A DNA stretch of 64,000 bases from Dioszegia crocea (taxonomy: Eukaryota; Basidiomycota; Tremellomycetes; Tremellales; Bulleribasidiaceae). This document shows, piece after piece, positions 34,031 to 44,224 of this stretch. Made by a program: the position numbers and the translations under genes. Position 1 is the stretch's first letter, and each line of letters opens with the position of its first letter. The DNA lies in assembly GCA_001600615.1 (NCBI GenBank), contig BCKK01000010.1:571392-635391 (forward strand), given 5' to 3'. The notes under the pieces are model-generated. The model did not search any database. It was not told where the DNA came from and worked only from the letters and a program-made list of their open reading frames with translations.

Positions 34031-35417
34031 ATGTCCAGCACGATCATCTCAGACTTTACGATCCGCCTGGCGAGCGACGCTCAGAAGGAGCAACAGCGCC
34101 GCGCTGAATTCGTGCCATGGTCCGATAGTCGGACGTGGGAGGTCAGTCCATCTCCTTCTACCGAAAGAATTAGGCGTCTTGCAATATACTGACTGATCCA
34201 GAGGTACATAGAGGCCCATCACCGCACTAAGGAATGCTCTCACGATGACTGGGCTAAGGACGGCACAGGGCAGGGCTGGGTGCTCGTCAAGCGGACCGAT
34301 CTAGAAGGCTCTATATACTCTAGCTGCCTCACGTACGTCAAGTCTCCCCTTACTACTCTCACACATACTCGCATTCATTGATACCAACAGATTCCGGCGA
34401 AAGAGCTTCTATAAAGACCCAAGCTCTGGGGAAATCAAAGATTGCATTTCATACGACATCTCCTCGGTCGTTACCCCCGAGAAGCATCGTGGTGAGTCTT
34501 GAGGCAAACTTGAGCATCGCACTGCTCGTGCTGATGCCCTAGGCACTGGCTTCGCCAAACACCTCCTCCGTCTCCTTCACTACCAAATCGGTTCCTCCTC
34601 CAATCTCCCTCCATTTCCCGCCACCGAATGGGGCCCACCACCCCCTCCTCATCCCTCCGAAATCCAAGCAGCGATACCTCCAGGGTTGAGCTCTATTCTC
34701 TGGTCCGCCGTCGGTTCGAAATTCTACGAGAAGGCCACTATCGGAATCGAATCGCCAGGATGGGTCGTCATGGACGACGATTGTCAGCAGGTCATTTGGA
34801 AGATCATCCCACCCCTTTCGAAGACTTCATCAGATCGCCAGGACTGGGACTGGATCTACACACGCGACCTTCCCGCTCTAGGTGAAGGGCTCTCGGTCGC
34901 TGCGCGTGAGCATCTGTCATATAGCGAGAGCGATCCCTCCATCATCTCCTGGTCCCCTGACCCCGCATCGACTGGCTTGCTACAGTACGCCCCTGGCCGG
35001 ACTCTACGTTTCCAATCCGAGGACTGGCATACTGTATACGACACTGAACCTTGTGGTATTCGACTGCCGGCCACGGGTCCTGGCCAGCCTGCAGCCATCG
35101 TCATCTTTACACCCTCTCCCTCCCTTGCCCGCCGAGCCTTACTCATCACCTACATACACAATCTCACTCCCGACCACTTGCCGATCCTTCTCGAGGCCCT
35201 GGACGAGTTCTGTTCCAAGCGTGGACTAGTTGAGGGTTGTGCTTGGGATATATCTGCGGATGGCCCGCTATTGAAGGCTTGGTCCGCCTTAGAAGGACGA
35301 GTTGTGAAAATGGGGAGGAGGGATGAGATTGATGGTGATCTTCTGGCGGTGGCTTGGTATGGCCCTTCGGGGACTCAAGGTAGGATAGGGGACTCGCAAT
35401 ATTGGCTCCTGGTGTGA
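34031..35417 (+). CDS. LYC1-like GNAT N-acetyltransferase, array copy 2
   Basis: Exons 34031-34141, 34202-34332, 34391-34491 and 34543-35417 give 405 residues, with introns at the same places as copy 1 and an exon 3 of the same 101-base length. It starts MSSTIISDFTIRLASDAQKE. The acetyl-CoA loop reads RGTGFAKHLLRLLHYQIG. The C-terminal domain keeps SSILWSAVGSKFYEKATIGI, SPGWVVMDDDCQQVIWK, WDWIYTRDLPALGEG, DPASTGLLQYAPGRTLR, EPCGIRLPATGPGQ and LITYIHNL. It departs from the other three at the end (YWLLV in place of W-(S/N)-(W/Y)-C) and has Arg-Phe-Gln where others have Arg-Pro-Arg-Ser, so it may have diverged in function. The substrate is unknown. Confidence 0.85.
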
Positions 35418-35696
35418 GGCAATTCGGTCTCAGTCCTTCCTAGAACCCTAGAACTCATTTCTGCTGTCAATATCTATACCAAGCCAAATTCGCAAGCACA
35501 ATAGTCTGTGTATGCTATTGTTTTCGGCCACACGGGGTCGCTTGTGGCATTGTCCACATGGGCGACATTTCGTCGGCCGATGGCCGAGCTACCATTCCTC
35601 TTTATCACCTTGCGGACCCCATGTGAAGCAAGAGATGACTGTCTCTGTAACCTATCCAGTCTGCCATCTACTCAGCCTCACCTGACGTACCTCGCC
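35418..35696. other. Spacer between array copies 2 and 3
   Basis: About 280 bases, a short promoter for copy 3. A long upstream open frame (35508 onward) is in frame with the copy 3 ATG, so a longer N-terminus is possible, but the shared start pattern favours 35697. Confidence 0.4.
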
Positions 35697-37091
35697 ATGT
35701 CGACCAAAGCGACCCTCTCCGACTATACAATCCGGCTAGCGTCAGAGTCGCAAAAGGAGGAAGGTCTCCGTGCTGCTTTCGCCCATTGGGGTGGAAGTAT
35801 GACTTGGGAGGTAAGTAAGGGAGAGCAGCTAGAGAGTCAGCTTAATGATGGGACGATACTGATATCTCTCCAGAAGTTCATGACGTGGTGGTCCAATATT
35901 GAGCAGCTTGATGGCTGGCTTACCGAGGGCTACGTCCGCCCGTGGGTACTTGTGCGCCGGGATAATTTCGAGGGTGCCATCTACTCATTTTGCCTGACGT
36001 ACGTTGCGTTTCTGTACCAGTGACACAAACTCCGCTGGCCTGATAGCTGATACATCGCTCAGATACCGCCGCAAGACTTTGTGGAAGGGACCAGGATCAG
36101 CGGAAGTCAAGGAGAGTCAATGCTATGCCATCTCCGCAGTCGTTACCCCTAAACAGCACCATCGTAAGCTTGTTCAGATACAGATCGACCTGTGTGCTCA
36201 GGCAGAGGCTGATTCGCTGTAGGAAACGGCTTCGCTACCCATCTTCTTCGCTTGCTTCACTATTACCTTGCTTCCCCTGACATCCTCCCGCCTTTCCCCA
36301 CTGCAGAATGGGGCCCGGCTCCTCGGCCGCTATTTGATCACGACCGCGCTCAAGTTCCGATAGCTATGACTTCAATCCTCTTCTCTGGGGTGGGTTCTAC
36401 GTTCTATGAACGCGCGACGATTGGCCCGAAGTGGCCTGGCTGGATCATCCGGGATGACGAGGTACAGCGCATCACCTGGAAGCTGGCACCCCGGACAGGG
36501 AGCAAGGAGGGAGCCACTCATCGGGACTGGCTATACACTCGCGATCTCAACGATATCGGCAAGATCCTATCCGAGAAGAGGCGAGAAGAATTGTCCACCG
36601 AGTACCAGGACTCGACCCAGATTATCTGGACGTCTGATCCAGCTTCGACCGGAATACTGGCATATGTTCCTTCCCAGGTCCTAAGGCCTCGCTCGGAGGA
36701 CTTCAAAACGGTTTACGATACCGAGCCGGTTGGTATCCGCCTACCTGGCCTTCGACCAGGACAAGAGGAATGTATCGTCCTCTTTGCCAACTCGGAGCGC
36801 AGGGTTGGCCGCGGCACCTTAATCACCTACATTCATAATCTCGACCCGGAAAGATTGCCGATCTTGCTTGAAGCTTTAGATGAGGCGGGCGAGAAGGCAG
36901 GACTAGATACGGGGATCGTATGGGGTGTCCAGTCGGACAGTCCGCTCGGCCAGGCGTGGCTGAGTCAAGATGGGAGAGATGCAAAAGCCGAGAGAAGAGA
37001 GGAGAATAGCAACCTGTTCGGGGTGGCTTGGTATGGGAAGCCCGAGGACAGAGGCAAGGTGATCGACACTCAGATCTGGAACTACTGTTAG
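35697..37091 (+). CDS. LYC1-like GNAT N-acetyltransferase, array copy 3
   Basis: Exons 35697-35810, 35874-35998, 36063-36163 and 36223-37091 give 402 residues. It starts MSTKATLSDYTIRLASESQK; the frame is open upstream, but this ATG matches the start of the other copies. The loop is RNGFATHLLRLLHYYLA. The C-terminal domain reads TSILFSGVGSTFYERATIGP, WPGWIIRDDEVQRITWKL, DWLYTRDLNDIGKI, DPASTGILAYVPSQVLRP, EPVGIRLPGLRPGQEE, LITYIHNLDPERLPILLEAL and ends IWNYC. Odd point: the Cys of DPCGIRLP and EPCGIRLP in copies 1, 2 and 4 is Val here. The substrate is unknown. The array context suggests duplication followed by divergence. Confidence 0.86.
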
Positions 37092-37462
37092 GGCGGACGT
37101 ACAGTAATCGTCCGTCATCGACGTTAGGGAGATTGGGAAAGGGTGGAGGAGGACAGATCAATTAAATTGGAGAGGAAGGAGACGGACGGAGAGGAAGGAG
37201 AGATCCAAATTCTGGTTTTTGTAATTCGTAGCCTGTAGCTTTCCCTAGAACTTATCATTGTTAGTCTCCGTGCTTTGTTCCCCTCCAGAGGCTTCATGAG
37301 ATGTCAAAAGCATGCAAAGAGGCGGTAAAGAGGCAGTGTCTTCGATCCGGCGCTTGTCCCGGTGAACCGCTGCAGCCTAGCGCAAATGCTGCTATGACTA
37401 GACTACAAGTCTGCGCGAACTTCAACTTCCAGCTTGCAATCTGAGCTTTCCTTGAACTCATC
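37092..37462. other. Spacer between array copies 3 and 4
   Basis: About 370 bases with a purine-rich GGAGAGGAAGGAGA tract near 37165-37205. It is the 3' flank of copy 3 and promoter of copy 4. No gene is seen. Confidence 0.4.
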
Positions 37463-38834
37463 ATGAGATCGGATCTTTCGGCATACACTATCCGTCTGGC
37501 GAGTCCCGCTCAGTGGGAAGGCCACCTCCGAGCTGCGTTCGTCCCTTGGAATCGGGGCAAAGACTGGCAGGTCAGCACAGATTTCCGACTCGTCTGACTG
37601 TACCATATTGATACTTGACTAGGGCTTTCAAGCTGATCAGCTTCCTGTACGGGATGGACCATGGGCTCATGATGGAGCGCTTCGATGCTGGGTGCTTGTG
37701 AGACGAGATGACATGGAGGGACCTATTTATTCTGGCTGTGAGACGTATGTCTGCCTGCTTTGGGGTACCAATGGCTAAGAAGGCTGACACTGCAGCAATC
37801 GTCGCAAGACCATCCTCAAGCAGCCTGGATCAGACACGGTCGAGGACGTTTACTCGTACGGTATATCATCAGTTGTGACTCCGAAGGAACATCACCGTGA
37901 GCTCCTCTCTCTCACCATCATCCCCTGTCAAGCACATGATCTGATATGACCAGGACAAGGCTTTGCAACCTATCTATTACAACTGCTGCATTACCAGCTC
38001 GGCGATCCTTCAAAACTTCCGTCCTTCCCTATTTCTCAGTGGGGCGAGCCTCCAGCTCCTCTCTCTCCCTCTGATCGGGCCCAATTCCCCTTCGGTATCG
38101 CCTCCGTCCTCTACTCTGACGTCGGCTCCACATTCTACGAGCGCGCGACGATCGGTCCCAAACTTCCAGGCTGGGTAGTAGACGATTCGGACTGTCAGCA
38201 GTTGTCATGGAACATCTCCAAACCTCGGCCTCGAACCTCTGGCGAGGCGGACCGGAAATGGGATTGGCTGTACGTTCGGGACCTCCCCTCCATTGAGAAG
38301 AAACTGTCCACCCACGCCCACAAGCGCTTAGCCATCGATCACAAGTCGGCCACCATCCCAGTCTGGGCTCCCGACCCAGCGAATCCGGGCATTGTGGCCT
38401 TTGTGCCTACTACGGCGATGTGGTATTACGGCGCAGGGAATATTGAACACACCGTCCAAAGTGATCCTTGTGGTATTCGCCTGCCTCCCACTTCGCCGAG
38501 CCAGGAAGAAGCTATTGTGCTCTTCGTGGGCTCGCTAGCACCCATCGGCGATGCTTTGATTGTGACATATGTCCACAATTTAGACCAGGAGAGATTACCG
38601 GTATTGCTGGAAGCTTTGGATGAGGAGGGTACAAGACTAGGCAAGAAGGAAGGATGGGTATGGGGGCTGTCGACGGATGAAGCTCTTGGGTCGGCGTGGT
38701 TGAGTGCAGAGGGTCGAGCAGCCAAAATTGAACGGAGGCAAGAGTCAAAGGGTCATCTGTTGGGGATAGCTTGGTACGGCTCTCCGGAAAGCAGGGGGAG
38801 ATTGGTCGATACGCAGATGTGGAGTTGGTGCTAG
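37463..38834 (+). CDS. LYC1-like GNAT N-acetyltransferase, array copy 4
   Basis: Exons 37463-37570, 37623-37744, 37796-37896 and 37954-38834 give 403 residues. It starts MRSDLSAYTIRLASPAQWEG. The loop reads RQGFATYLLQLLHYQLG. The C-terminal domain has ASVLYSDVGSTFYERATIGP, LPGWVVDDSDCQQLSWNI, WDWLYVRDLPSI, DPANPGIVAFVPTTAMW, DPCGIRLPPTSPSQEE, VTYVHNLDQERLPVLLEALD, and ends MWSWC. It keeps exon 3 at 101 bases like the others. SVLYSDVGxxFYE is the element I associate with fungal LYC1 proteins, so this copy may be nearest the ancestral form. The substrate is unknown. Confidence 0.86.
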
Positions 38835-39024
38835 GGTGGTGGAAAAGCAGGCGGTGGAGGTCCAAAAAACAAGCTTTGGGAATCCTTTGAAGGAGTTCCC
38901 CCTAATAGCTACCTTGCACTAGGTAGGTCTTGAGTCTCGTCAGCCTACCGATCTACAAAGCTGACCATCACAGAACTCCATCTTATCTTTGGGGGTAGCA
39001 CTTGAACAATGAACGCTTAACACC
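38835..39024. promoter_or_regulatory. Short upstream region of the 562-residue unknown
   Basis: The 190 bases between copy 4 of the GNAT array and the next start codon in the same direction. No motif is assigned. Confidence 0.3.
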
Positions 39025-41039
39025 ATGCCCAGCATTCTCAAATCTCTCCTCCGATCTACCCTCTCCAAGAAGAAAGATCGGCATCCCCAGCCGCTCTCCC
39101 CCGGCGCTTTCTCTGCGGACGGCGACAGATCACCTACATACTCAACCGATGAACTGACGCAACTCACAGCGGATCTAGCCAAAAAGCTAGCAGTCCACGA
39201 ATCATCCGAGACAGCGCGCAGCGGGTCCAACTCGGAGACAAAGACTAAGGCCAAACCAAGGTCTGGCAAATCCAGGGGGGCATTCCAGGACAAGTTGCAC
39301 AATGCTGTCCAAGGTATTGAGGCGCAAGGTATGGGGCAAATTGACCCTTACTATCCTTCTTACAATGTCTTCCCGTCTTTGCTCCCCTCGAGTTCGGCCC
39401 AAGCAAGCTCATCCGGTTCATCGAACCCGGCGAATCAGGTTCATATCCCTCCGGCCCAATCAAGCTATAGCTATCACCCCAGTCCGCAGCTTTCGCACTT
39501 TGTCAAGCCTCAATCTCATCCGTCACCTCAGCTCGCCCCTACTACAAGCTACGTCCCGCCGCCGCCGGCCTCACCTATACCATCAGCGGGAGATGAGTGG
39601 CGTCTCGCTTTCCAGAGCTGTTCTGCCGCACTGGGTAAGTCTTACCTCTTCGCACTGGTAATGCGCTGATCTCAATAGCATCGGCAGAGCATCTTGCGGC
39701 AGAGAAGGGTTTATCCGCTCGTCAGCGGCAGCTGGTCGGTAGTTGCGTCATTTTATTGGATGCACAGAGGGACCAGTTGCTGGCTATGCGACCATGGGCG
39801 GAGGACAAGCAATTGCCAATGTTCCGTATGTCTTTGGCCCTTTTACTTTGCCCTAATCCTTGGTCTCGCCCTCCAAAGAGATCCCAAGCTGACTCCCAGG
39901 GACATTGACGCAAGTCTACACTGAGATGATACACGCCTTCGATCGCAGCAATCAAAACCCTCAAAACGGAGCGAGTGGACTACGCACAGTCGTACAAGTG
40001 CTGCAAGAAGGTAAGCTCAACCCTGATTCATTAGCAGAATCATCACTGACCCGGCCCTGCAGGTCCGGATTACCTGATAGATATCGGTCTCGTCGAGTGT
40101 ACCATTTGGCAAGCTGAAGTGATTGATCCGAACTACGGTGCCGATATCCGAAATCTGCTCGATGAAGCTGTTGGTGCTCAGGTTAATCTTACAGAGTGAG
40201 TCTTAATCGATGAAGGGGAAGGCGGAGCTAACATACGTAGCTTTAGGCAGAGGTTGGATGTCTTGGTGGGTGTAGCTCTGGCTTCACCGGCCGGAGCTTT
40301 GGATGATGATTTGGGGAAAGATGCCCTGGACGCTATCCACCGATTGGTCAGCCAGGTAAGCTTCTCGCTCTCCGATCTGTCCGTTTGGGCGAGCGGTCTC
40401 TTTGCTGACTGGCCTAGCTTAAGAACCGTATCGGTGCTCCACTGCCCACCCAGATGTCCCATGCTCCAACTCCATCTTCCCCCGCCGCCTCATCTTCGTC
40501 TGCTTCTTCACCCCCAGCATCCTCCCCAGGCGCCTCACCCACTCACACCCAATACAACGCTCAGACTATTCAACAGACATACGGTACCGGTCCTGTCCCA
40601 ACCCCTACAGCATCCCCCTACCCTTCCCGCCGCCCCTCCCCCACACCTTCTTCCACATCAACTTCATCCTCCCAAAAATCAATATTTGAATATCGGGGAC
40701 ATCGCCTCACTCGCTCTGCCCTAGAACTGGTTCAAACGCAAGAAAGACTCGCTCGGGCCGATTCGAGTGGTCAGTACGCTGGAGAAGTTTCATGGGATGA
40801 TTTGAGGAATTGTTGGATACCGAATTGGGCTGAAAAGCTTAAGGTGTCTGATTTGGCAGAAGGGGAATTGGCGGATACGAATCCTGCGAATTATCAGGAG
40901 AGGAAGGTTGATGTTTGGGGTAATAGGATCGGGTGGTATGAGGGTAAAATGTGAGTATATTTGGTGTTGGGGGATTGGTCATGAGCTGATGTTGAGTAGG
41001 TACTATGAAGAAGAACCGGTCTTTGATTTACGGAGCTGA
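39025..41039 (+). CDS. Hypothetical protein, 562 residues, seven exons
   Basis: Exons 39025-39634, 39679-39825, 39900-40010, 40063-40195, 40241-40355, 40418-40950 and 41000-41039 add to 1689 bases. I do not recognise a named family. The N-terminus is basic (MPSILKSLLRSTLSKKKDRH), then disordered with Ser/Pro. A helical central block (EHLAAEKGLSARQRQLVGSC, LTQVYTEMIHAFDRSN, GLRTVVQVLQEG, IGLVECTIWQAEVI) resembles an all-alpha interaction module. After a second Ser/Pro linker a compact C-terminal piece reads SIFEYRGHRLTRSALELVQT, SWDDLRNCWIPNWAEKL and VWGNRIGWYEGKMYYEEEPV. No signal peptide or TM segment. Probably a cytosolic scaffold; that is inference only. Confidence 0.8.
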
Positions 41040-41293
41040 GATCACCTTCCGGGAGATGGAAGCAGGGACAGATAGCGGATATGACATGTCGCTATCTACA
41101 ATACCCGAAGGTAGACTATAGGGGTGTGGAAGGAGGTACTATGACTATGTTTGGAAGAGGATATGCTACTACAAAAAGTCCATGCGTGTGTATGTAACAA
41201 ATGAGAGAAAAAGAGACTACACTGAAAAGTCCATGGCCGTATCCGAGTCGTTAAGGAAATCTATGCTACACTATAAGGAAAGGGAAGGGGGGA

Positions 41294-44224
41294 CTAGGCG
41301 TAGGATGATCGCTGTCGCTGTCGGCGTTGTTGGTCTGGCTGAGCGAGCGAGAGGGTCGAGCGGGAATTGGTTAACATCGCCTGGTGTGCAACTTGAGGGG
41401 AGACGATCGGGTTGCCCATCCCACATGCCATACCCATCGCCATCGGTGACTGCATAGCAGGATTGTAGTACTGTGCCGGTGGTGGAGTAGGGAAGTACAT
41501 GGGCTGATGACCATGTTGCATTGGCTGGGGGTAGAAGCCGATATGAGAGGGCATAAAGCCCATGCTGGCCGAGTGGACCAAACCGGGATGATGAGGTAAA
41601 GAGGGGGATGTAAATTGCTGTGGGGAAGGATGGGAAGCTCCACGGGTGTATGTAGTGGTAGGTGGAGATGAGGAAGAAGAAGGGAGAGTAGGGACTTCAT
41701 AGAATGAATGATATCGCTTCGTCTTGCCTATATTGGCTCGGGTTTGGTCGAGCGGGGAATTCGAGTTGGACTGTCCGAACGATTGCGTCCGTTGTCGTCT
41801 GTCGTCCTGTGTCGAGGGGAATTGGACTGAGGCCCGATTGACATTGGCAGCTCCACCGGTAGATTGAGGTCGAAGGGGGGCGGTAGGAGCAGGGATGACA
41901 CTCCGCCTTTTTGCTTCTTCCTTCCTCCTCAATTCCCCATCTGCCCTTCTATCAACTTCACCAGATTGCAACGCCTGCCGTCTCTCCCTCGCACGCACAA
42001 CTTCCACCATGGCACGCAATTGCCGATCCTCATCAGTTCCACCCGCCATGTCGAATTGGGATCGCCGGTTCTGTGACTTGGAGCTGGCGGAGGGTTGGTG
42101 GGGTTGAGTAAAGGGTATAGGCTGACTTGTGCGCCTCGAATGAGTTTGGATTGTATCCCTCACATTAGGCGCAGAGGTCGAGACCTTCATTCCCTGAGGT
42201 TGAGAGGTAACGCCCCGGCCTGACATCCTTAGCGGCTGAACATCCTCCTCCTCTTCCTCTTCATCCTCATCATCACTCTCCTCCCATGTCTGCTGAACCA
42301 CCTTGGAGCGTCTGAAGGACGATCCCGACCCTTCATCAAACGCGGGTATGATCATCGGTTTAAACTCCGCATCGTCGAAATCAATCTTGATTTCAGGGAT
42401 AGTATTGGTGATGTCGAGTCCAAGGGGGGTATTTACCATTGTCGAGGCTGTATCGGTCGTTGAGCTATCATCGGATAGGCTACTTCCGATACTTGCCGCC
42501 TTGTGCGGTGGTAAAGCAGGTAACATCGCCTCCTCCTCCGATATCTCCACAACCACCTGTTCCGCCTCGGAATCCGCCTCGTGATCCGGCTCAGCCACCG
42601 CCACCTCGCCCGACCGTAATCCATCCAGACCCCCAAGGAAGCTAGGCCGAGGCAGTTTCGGCCAGCTGGCACGCGCATCCACATCGCCCGAGTCCGCCAA
42701 AGCTAGGATATACTTTGAAAAGTCTAGGTCCCAGACTCCAAAACCCGGCCGAGCCATCGAGACGGGTGACCAAATATCGTCAGGGTAGAAGACGAGATAA
42801 CGATCTTCAAACGGCGGACGATTGATAAAGTCTCGCATGCCCTTTGGTTTCCGTTCGGAGTTTGTATGTGGTAATGATGGCCTTTTACCCATTGCGCCCG
42901 AGGGTAGATTGCCGCGGTCTAGTTGATCAAGAATGAGCTTGACGCCCAATAGGCAGAACAGACCCTGTTGAGCGGGTGTAAGGCCGTCCGAGAGATCGCG
43001 GGAGTTGATCGAGCGGGGATACATGATTGTTCCCACTTCGAAAGAACTGGCAACTTCGTTGGGCAAATGACTGGTTTGTCTGCGAAGTTGCTGGGCTAGG
43101 GGATGAGGGGATGGACGGCGGAGTTGTGCTAGTTTCCGGTAAGACGCTCGACGGAGTTGATCGCCTACCCATGCGTAAGGGATTTGTTCGGGTGTAGGGG
43201 AGATCCGAGAAGGGGGGTCGACGGGGGTGGTGGATGAGGGTGATTGAACAAGGTTTGTAGAGCTTGTATTTGGGGATACGGTTGGACTGGACTCTGCAGA
43301 GTTCGGACTAGGACCAGAAGAAGGTATCTTCAGCGCTCGACGTCCTAGCCAACCCATCAATCCTCTTCTCCGCAGACTCCCATCCTCCCCCGCCTCAGCC
43401 TTAGTCACGACATCGGTGAGGCTATCAGTCGATTGGGATGGGCTGGCCACGGGGGTTTGGAGCGCGTAGACGCTCGAACGACTCGATGAGGTTGAGCCGT
43501 GGTCCGAGATCATAAGGCTTGACCTGTTAGATTGTGGGGGTGTGCTGAGGTCCGTGGAGCTGGACGAGGGGGTGAAGTCTGGCGAGACGAGAGCAAGTTT
43601 CGAAACGGGAGGGGATGGTGCTGTTGTGGGAATGTCGACAGAGCGTAATGAAGAGATTGATTTCCGTCGGCCGAACAAACGCCCAAATCCCTTCTTACTC
43701 CCCACTGAAGCTGCAGCAGCCACCGCTGTCTTCTGCCCCAAGATCGCGGCATCTCGCTCGATAGCCAAAGTAGCTGAATGCGTAGAATCTACCGACTGAC
43801 TTCGTCTCCTCACGACTGGTCGTTCGGGGACCGGGACCGGAATGACGGACGGTACCGAGGATTGGGACAATGGACTGCCTTTCCGCAGTATTGCACTGCT
43901 CTTGACCTTCTTCAAACCGCCCATCTTAGACTTGCGCGGTGGGAGGTCGAGGGTTTTGAGCGGTTGCTTAGACCCCTCATCATCGATGTCAAACTCCGTG
44001 GAGGATGGTGCGGGGGATAGGTAGGCCCATATTTGATCTCCGGGGTGGAGGAGGTAGGCGTTCAGCCCGAATGGGTCCGATCGGGTGCCCGACACGCTTG
44101 GGAAGGGGGAATAGGAGGATGAGTCGAGTAAGGATGGGGTATAGCGTTCGGGCTGGAATAGGGAGGTCGGACGGGGGAATGCCGATTCGCCTGAGCTGGA
44201 AGGGTTGAAATCTATTTCGGCCAT
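41294..44224 (-). CDS. Large intronless hypothetical protein (976 residues), mostly disordered
   Basis: One open frame from MAEIDFNPSSSGESAFPRPT at 44224. It is a Ser/Pro-rich protein with basic patches (GLKKVKSSAILRKG, KKGFGRLFGRRKS) and an acidic run (EESDDEDEEEEEEDV). A conserved-looking core at about residues 350-540 reads LRRASYRKLAQLRRPSPHPL, TIMYPRSINSRDLSDGLTPA, QQGLFCLLGVKLILDQLDRG, YLVFYPDDIWSPVSMARPGF and GVWDLDFSKYILALADSGDV. The last 150 residues are Gln/Pro/Tyr-rich. I do not know the family; basidiomycete-specific signalling or polarity proteins look like this. The coding part lacks introns, unlike most neighbours, but a leader intron abuts the ATG. Confidence 0.82.
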   Translation of the reverse strand: MAEIDFNPSSSGESAFPRPTSLFQPERYTPSLLDSSSYSPFPSVSGTRSDPFGLNAYLLHPGDQIWAYLSPAPSSTEFDIDDEGSKQPLKTLDLPPRKSKMGGLKKVKSSAILRKGSPLSQSSVPSVIPVPVPERPVVRRRSQSVDSTHSATLAIERDAAILGQKTAVAAAASVGSKKGFGRLFGRRKSISSLRSVDIPTTAPSPPVSKLALVSPDFTPSSSSTDLSTPPQSNRSSLMISDHGSTSSSRSSVYALQTPVASPSQSTDSLTDVVTKAEAGEDGSLRRRGLMGWLGRRALKIPSSGPSPNSAESSPTVSPNTSSTNLVQSPSSTTPVDPPSRISPTPEQIPYAWVGDQLRRASYRKLAQLRRPSPHPLAQQLRRQTSHLPNEVASSFEVGTIMYPRSINSRDLSDGLTPAQQGLFCLLGVKLILDQLDRGNLPSGAMGKRPSLPHTNSERKPKGMRDFINRPPFEDRYLVFYPDDIWSPVSMARPGFGVWDLDFSKYILALADSGDVDARASWPKLPRPSFLGGLDGLRSGEVAVAEPDHEADSEAEQVVVEISEEEAMLPALPPHKAASIGSSLSDDSSTTDTASTMVNTPLGLDITNTIPEIKIDFDDAEFKPMIIPAFDEGSGSSFRRSKVVQQTWEESDDEDEEEEEEDVQPLRMSGRGVTSQPQGMKVSTSAPNVRDTIQTHSRRTSQPIPFTQPHQPSASSKSQNRRSQFDMAGGTDEDRQLRAMVEVVRARERRQALQSGEVDRRADGELRRKEEAKRRSVIPAPTAPLRPQSTGGAANVNRASVQFPSTQDDRRQRTQSFGQSNSNSPLDQTRANIGKTKRYHSFYEVPTLPSSSSSPPTTTYTRGASHPSPQQFTSPSLPHHPGLVHSASMGFMPSHIGFYPQPMQHGHQPMYFPTPPPAQYYNPAMQSPMAMGMACGMGNPIVSPQVAHQAMLTNSRSTLSLAQPDQQRRQRQRSSYA

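Noticed and set aside
33603..34196. 197-codon frame overlapping the start of GNAT copy 2
   Set aside because: It uses another frame across the real start and first intron of copy 2; no recognisable content.
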